Source: Mycolicibacterium parafortuitum (GTDB taxonomy: Bacteria; Actinomycetota; Actinomycetes; Mycobacteriales; Mycobacteriaceae). Taken from it: a stretch of 64,000 nucleotides of DNA. Both the position numbers and the translations under genes were made by a program. Where the stretch lies: assembly GCF_002086815.1 (NCBI RefSeq), contig NZ_MVID01000004.1:1-64000 (forward strand), written 5' to 3'. Each line of letters begins with the position of its first letter. Position 1 is the first letter of the stretch. This document shows positions 60,650 through 64,000 of the stretch, piece after piece. The notes below the pieces were generated by a model. The model searched no databases. It saw only the letters and a list, made by a program, of their open reading frames with translations, and had not been told where the DNA came from.

Positions 60650-61483
60650 ATGCCCGCGAACTCCCTGGCCACGCCCGAACGCGTCGCCGATCATGCCTTC
60701 GCGGTGTCGTTCCACGGCCTCGGCCGCGCGTTCGGTGCGGGCGGCGGTGCGCGGGCGGTGCTGCGCGACATCTCACTTGAGGTCGCGCCCCGGGAGATCC
60801 TCGCGATCCTCGGGACGAGCGGGTGCGGCAAGTCCACCCTGTTGCGGATCGTCGCCGGCCTCGACTCCCCCACCGTGGGAACCGTCGGGATCGACGGGAC
60901 ACCGGCGCGTGAGTACGACCCGCGCTGCGCCGTCGGCTTCCAGGAACCACGCCTGCTGCCATGGCGCACGATCGCCCAGAACGTCGCCCTGGGGCTGCCC
61001 CCGAAGACACCCGCCGCGCGGGGACGCGAAACCGTCGCGACGCTACTGGATCTCGTCGGGCTCACCGAGTTCGCCGGCCACCGCCCGCGGGAGATCTCCG
61101 GCGGTATGGCCCAGCGCGCGTCGCTGGCGCGCGCCCTGGCCCGCAACCCCGGCGTGCTGCTGCTCGACGAGCCCTTCGGCGCGCTCGATGCGCTGACCCG
61201 GCTCAAGATGCAGGATCTGCTGCTCGACGTCCACGCCGCCGCCCCGACCACGGTGCTGCTGGTCACCCACGACGTCGACGAGGCGCTGCAGCTCGCCGAC
61301 CGGGTCATCCTGCTCGGCACCGAAGACGGCGTGCCCGGCGCCTCGATCCGCCAGACGCTGACCGTGCCTGGGGACCGCCCGCGCGACCGCGGTTCGGCCG
61401 AACTCGCCGAACTGCGCGTACAACTCCTCGACGGCCTCGGCGTCGAAGCCCATCGCACCACCTATCAGGAAAGCAGAGTATGA
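60650..61483 (+). CDS. ABC transporter ATPase, NitT/TauT (SsuB-like)
   Basis: 277 residues. Walker A GTSGCGKST, Q-loop in FQEPRLLPW, signature ISGGMAQRAS (variant of LSGGQ), Walker B VLLLDEPFGALD and H-loop VTHDVDEA. The LLPW after the Q is characteristic of NitT/TauT importers for nitrate, sulfonates or similar compounds. It overlaps the binding-protein gene by ATGA. Confidence 0.9.
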   Translation: MPANSLATPERVADHAFAVSFHGLGRAFGAGGGARAVLRDISLEVAPREILAILGTSGCGKSTLLRIVAGLDSPTVGTVGIDGTPAREYDPRCAVGFQEPRLLPWRTIAQNVALGLPPKTPAARGRETVATLLDLVGLTEFAGHRPREISGGMAQRASLARALARNPGVLLLDEPFGALDALTRLKMQDLLLDVHAAAPTTVLLVTHDVDEALQLADRVILLGTEDGVPGASIRQTLTVPGDRPRDRGSAELAELRVQLLDGLGVEAHRTTYQESRV

Positions 61484-62493
61484 GACTCAAGGCGTACACC
61501 ACGGCGCTGGTCGCGGCACTGGCATTACTGCTCACCGGGTGCGTCTCGGGCGAGAACCAGGCCTCCCAGAGCAGCGAGACCGCCGACGGCGATCTCGCGG
61601 GCCAGACCCTGAACATCGATTTCGCCACCTACAACCCGCTGAGCCTGATCATCAAGAACCAGCGTTGGCTGGAAGACCAAGGCCTGCAGGTCAACTGGGT
61701 CCAGTCGGCCGGGTCGAACAAGGCCAACGAGGCGCTGCGTGCCGGCGCGATCGACGTCGGCTCCACCGCCGGGTCGGCGGCGCTGCTCGCCCGCGCGAAC
61801 GGCTCCCCGATCCAAGTCATCGGGATCTACTCCCAGCCCGAATGGGCGGCCCTGGTCGCCCCCGCGGGCAGCGACATCACCAGCGTCGAACAGCTGCGCG
61901 GCAAGACCGTGGCGGCCACCAAGGGCACCGACCCGTACTTCTTCCTGCTGCAGGCACTGGAGGCCAACGGGTTGAGCGTCGAGGACGTCACGGTGCAGAA
62001 CCTCCAGCACGCCGACGGCTGGGCCGCACTGCAAAACGGTTCGGTGGACGCATGGGCCGGCCTCGACCCGATCATGGCCGGCGCCGAGCAGACCGGGGCG
62101 ACGCTGTTCTACCGCAACATCGACTTCAACAGCTTCGGCTTCCTCAACGCCCGCGAGGACTTCCTGCAGGACAAGCCCGAGATCGCCCAGCTCGTCGTCG
62201 ACGCCTATGCCGCGGCGGCCGATTGGGCCGCGGACAACCCCGATGAGACGGCGAAGATCCTCGCCGACGCCGCAGGCCTGGAACCCGCGGTCGCCGAGAA
62301 GGTGATCCGGGAGCGCAGCAACCTCGATGTCGATCAGGTCCCGGGCGCCACCCAGCTCGCGGTGCTGGAGAAGATCGGGCCGATCTTCGTCGACCTCGGG
62401 GACGTGCCGAACCAGCAGCAGGTCGACGACGCGCTGGCCTCGCTCGTCAACGACAGCTTCGCCAAGCAGGCCGACGCGACCCGCCTCGGATGA
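61480..62493 (+). CDS. ABC substrate-binding lipoprotein, NitT/TauT type
   Basis: 337 residues. The lipobox LLLTGC has the lipidated Cys near residue 22. The mature protein has the SsuA/TauA pattern (VQSAGSNKANEALRAGAIDVGSTAGSAALLARANG). The ligand is unknown; sulfonates, nitrate or a pyrimidine precursor are all possible. It sits in an operon with the ATPase and permease. Confidence 0.88.
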   Translation: MRLKAYTTALVAALALLLTGCVSGENQASQSSETADGDLAGQTLNIDFATYNPLSLIIKNQRWLEDQGLQVNWVQSAGSNKANEALRAGAIDVGSTAGSAALLARANGSPIQVIGIYSQPEWAALVAPAGSDITSVEQLRGKTVAATKGTDPYFFLLQALEANGLSVEDVTVQNLQHADGWAALQNGSVDAWAGLDPIMAGAEQTGATLFYRNIDFNSFGFLNAREDFLQDKPEIAQLVVDAYAAAADWAADNPDETAKILADAAGLEPAVAEKVIRERSNLDVDQVPGATQLAVLEKIGPIFVDLGDVPNQQQVDDALASLVNDSFAKQADATRLG

Positions 62494-62497
62494 GGTC

Positions 62498-63307
62498 GTG
62501 ACCGACACGGCCGTCGCAGCGGCTCCGCAGGGCACCCGCAGCGGCGGCCGGCTGAACCGCCGCTGGGTGCGGGCAGCCGGTGGTGCGCTGCTGCCTGCCG
62601 CCATTCTCGCGGTGTGGCACTGGGTTTCGTCCGCCGGCCTGATGCCGGTGTCGGTGCTGCCGTCGCCGACGATGGTGTGGCTGGCCGCGGTCGACCTCGC
62701 CGAGCGCGGCCTCTACGGGCCCTACATCGCGATCTCGACGCAGCGGGTCCTGGTCGGTTTCGCGTTCGGCGCCGCGATCGGCCTGGCGCTCGGCGCGATC
62801 GTCGGGTTGTCGCGGCTGGCCAACGTACTGCTCGCGCCGACGTTCGGCGGGATCCGTGCGGTGCCGTCGCTGGCGTGGGTGCCGCTGCTGATCCTGTGGT
62901 TCGGCATCGGCGAGGAGTCCAAGATCATCCTGATCGCGATCGGGGCGTTCTTCCCCGTCTACACCATCGTCGGCAGCGCGCTGCGCCACGTCGACGCCCA
63001 CCTGCTGGAGGCGGGCCGTGCGTTCGGACTGCGGGGTGTGAAACTGTTTGCGACCGTGCAGCTTCCCGCTGTGGTGCCGTCGACGGTGTCGGCGCTGCGG
63101 CTCGCGCTGGCGCAGTCGTGGCTGTTCCTGGTCGCCGCCGAACTCATCGCGAGCTCGATGGGGCTGGGCTTCCTGCTGCTGGATTCGGGTCAGAACGGCC
63201 GCATCGACCGCATCTTCCTCGCGATCATCTCGCTGGCACTGCTGGGTAAGCTGACCGACTCGATCCTGAGCCTGTTCGAGAGGTGGGCGATCCGCAAATG
63301 GGCCTGA
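62498..63307 (+). CDS. ABC transporter permease, NitT/TauT (SsuC-like)
   Basis: 269 residues from GTG 62498, 4 bases after the preceding stop. Six membrane spans and the cytoplasmic EAA motif (LEAGRAFGLRGVKLF) are visible, as in binding-protein-dependent permeases. The third gene of the import operon (ATPase, binding protein, permease). Confidence 0.88.
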   Translation: MTDTAVAAAPQGTRSGGRLNRRWVRAAGGALLPAAILAVWHWVSSAGLMPVSVLPSPTMVWLAAVDLAERGLYGPYIAISTQRVLVGFAFGAAIGLALGAIVGLSRLANVLLAPTFGGIRAVPSLAWVPLLILWFGIGEESKIILIAIGAFFPVYTIVGSALRHVDAHLLEAGRAFGLRGVKLFATVQLPAVVPSTVSALRLALAQSWLFLVAAELIASSMGLGFLLLDSGQNGRIDRIFLAIISLALLGKLTDSILSLFERWAIRKWA

Positions 63308-63323
63308 TCACGTGGGCCTGAGC

Positions 63324-64000
63324 TCAGCCTGACAATGCGAAGAGCCGGGTGGCGTTGTCGTGCAGCACCTTCCGGCACCACTGGTCGCCCAGGCCGAGCC
63401 GCAGTACAGCGTCCACCGCGTGGTGGTACGGGTACGGGATGTTCGGATAGTCACTGCCGAACAGCACTTTGTCCCCGAGCGCGAGCAGATCGGCGTGCGC
63501 GGAGGCCGGGAACGGGTGCATCTGTTCGCTGAAGTCGGTGAAGGCCATCGTCGTGTCCAGGTGCACACCGTCATAGCGGTGGGCCAGCTCTAGGAAGTCG
63601 CGGTACTCGGGCATCCCCATGTGCGCGACGATCAACGGCAGCGCCGGACGGCTCCGCAGGATCTCGGCCACCGGCCCGGGCCCGGTGAAACGTCCTGGGG
63701 CGGGCCCGGATCCGGCGTGGATCACCGTCGGGATCCGGTGGTGTTCGAGGATGTCCCAGACCTCGCCGAGCAGCGGGTCGGCCGGTGAGTAGTCACCGAC
63801 CTGGATGTGGGCCTTGAACACCCGGGCGCCGGCGTCGATCGCGCGCCGCACGTAGTCGGCGGCGCCGGGTTCGGGGTAGAACGTCGCGGTGTGCAGACAG
63901 TCCGGTGTCGCGCGTGCGAACTCGGCGGCCCACTCGTTCAGCCACGCCGCCATGTCCGGTTTGTGCGGATACACCAGCGAGGTGAACGCACTGACCCCGA
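63324..64000 (-). CDS. amidohydrolase_2 family enzyme, 5' part beyond the right edge
   Basis: The minus strand stays open to the window edge (225 codons here plus the missing start). The TIM-barrel metal-dependent hydrolase signs are the VIHAGSGP His, LIVAHMGMPEY His and the catalytic Asp in LFGSDYPNIPYP. The family hydrolyses lactones, decarboxylates or cleaves amides. It converges with the ABC permease with a 16-base gap, and may complete the same catabolic group. Confidence 0.82.
   Translation of the reverse strand, partial: GVSAFTSLVYPHKPDMAAWLNEWAAEFARATPDCLHTATFYPEPGAADYVRRAIDAGARVFKAHIQVGDYSPADPLLGEVWDILEHHRIPTVIHAGSGPAPGRFTGPGPVAEILRSRPALPLIVAHMGMPEYRDFLELAHRYDGVHLDTTMAFTDFSEQMHPFPASAHADLLALGDKVLFGSDYPNIPYPYHHAVDAVLRLGLGDQWCRKVLHDNATRLFALSG

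Overview
The window is GC-rich, densely coded actinobacterial DNA that reads as a chromosomal segment of a fast-growing mycobacterium (Mycolicibacterium-like). This is inferred from four things: a DUF222/13E12-type gene with a perfect mycobacterial SOS box, a fadD7-oxcA pair, two CULP-type cutinases, and several promoters matching the mycobacterial SigF consensus (GTTT, 15-16 bases, GGGTA). I saw no rRNA, tRNA, insertion sequence, phage module or CRISPR array. Most genes sit in short runs with 4-base start/stop overlaps. The DUF222 gene runs off the left edge and an amidohydrolase runs off the right edge.

Layout. 1-9 kb: SOS-box DUF222 gene, small secreted proteins, a class III aminotransferase, a glycine-rich repeat protein, an SDR, a GAF-GGDEF-GAF cyclase, a CobW GTPase and small conserved genes. 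9-15 kb: oxalate module (FadD7-like ligase and oxalyl-CoA decarboxylase), MOSC protein, and a TetR-controlled NmrA/DUF302 pair. 15-21 kb: MscS channel, two flavin monooxygenases, an APH-like kinase, NUDIX. 21-24.5 kb: an iron/redox block with a ferritin-like protein, a diiron-oxidase-like protein behind a SigF-type promoter, a CDGSH iron-sulfur protein fused translationally to a methyltransferase, and a Cys-rich metallothionein-like protein. 24.5-31.6 kb: two cutinases, a Tat-exported GH5 glycosidase, PfpI, an MFS exporter and a second class III aminotransferase.

31.9-35 kb is the most interesting region. It is a three-gene overlapping operon of SpoIIE/PP2C phosphatase, a cobalamin-binding protein and a STAS protein. 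The cobalamin protein has no DNA-binding domain but carries the W-x9-EH motif and axial histidine of CarH-type adenosylcobalamin photoreceptors. This suggests a B12/light-responsive partner-switching module. A SigF-like promoter and a palindrome-covered second promoter lie upstream.

35-48 kb: housekeeping and lipid genes (epimerase, thioesterases, hydroxyacid-oxoacid transhydrogenase, acyltransferase, Ski2-like helicase) and a vWA gene whose leader can pair with its own ribosome binding site. 48-64 kb: a nitrogen-scavenging district. It contains an amidase; a cobalt-type nitrile hydratase operon with its own CbiM-like permease, His-rich accessory protein and a DUF1097 membrane protein; two GlxA-type regulators overlapping tail to tail; a cysteine hydrolase, a nitrilase and an SLC23 permease; a NitT/TauT-type ABC transporter; and an amidohydrolase.
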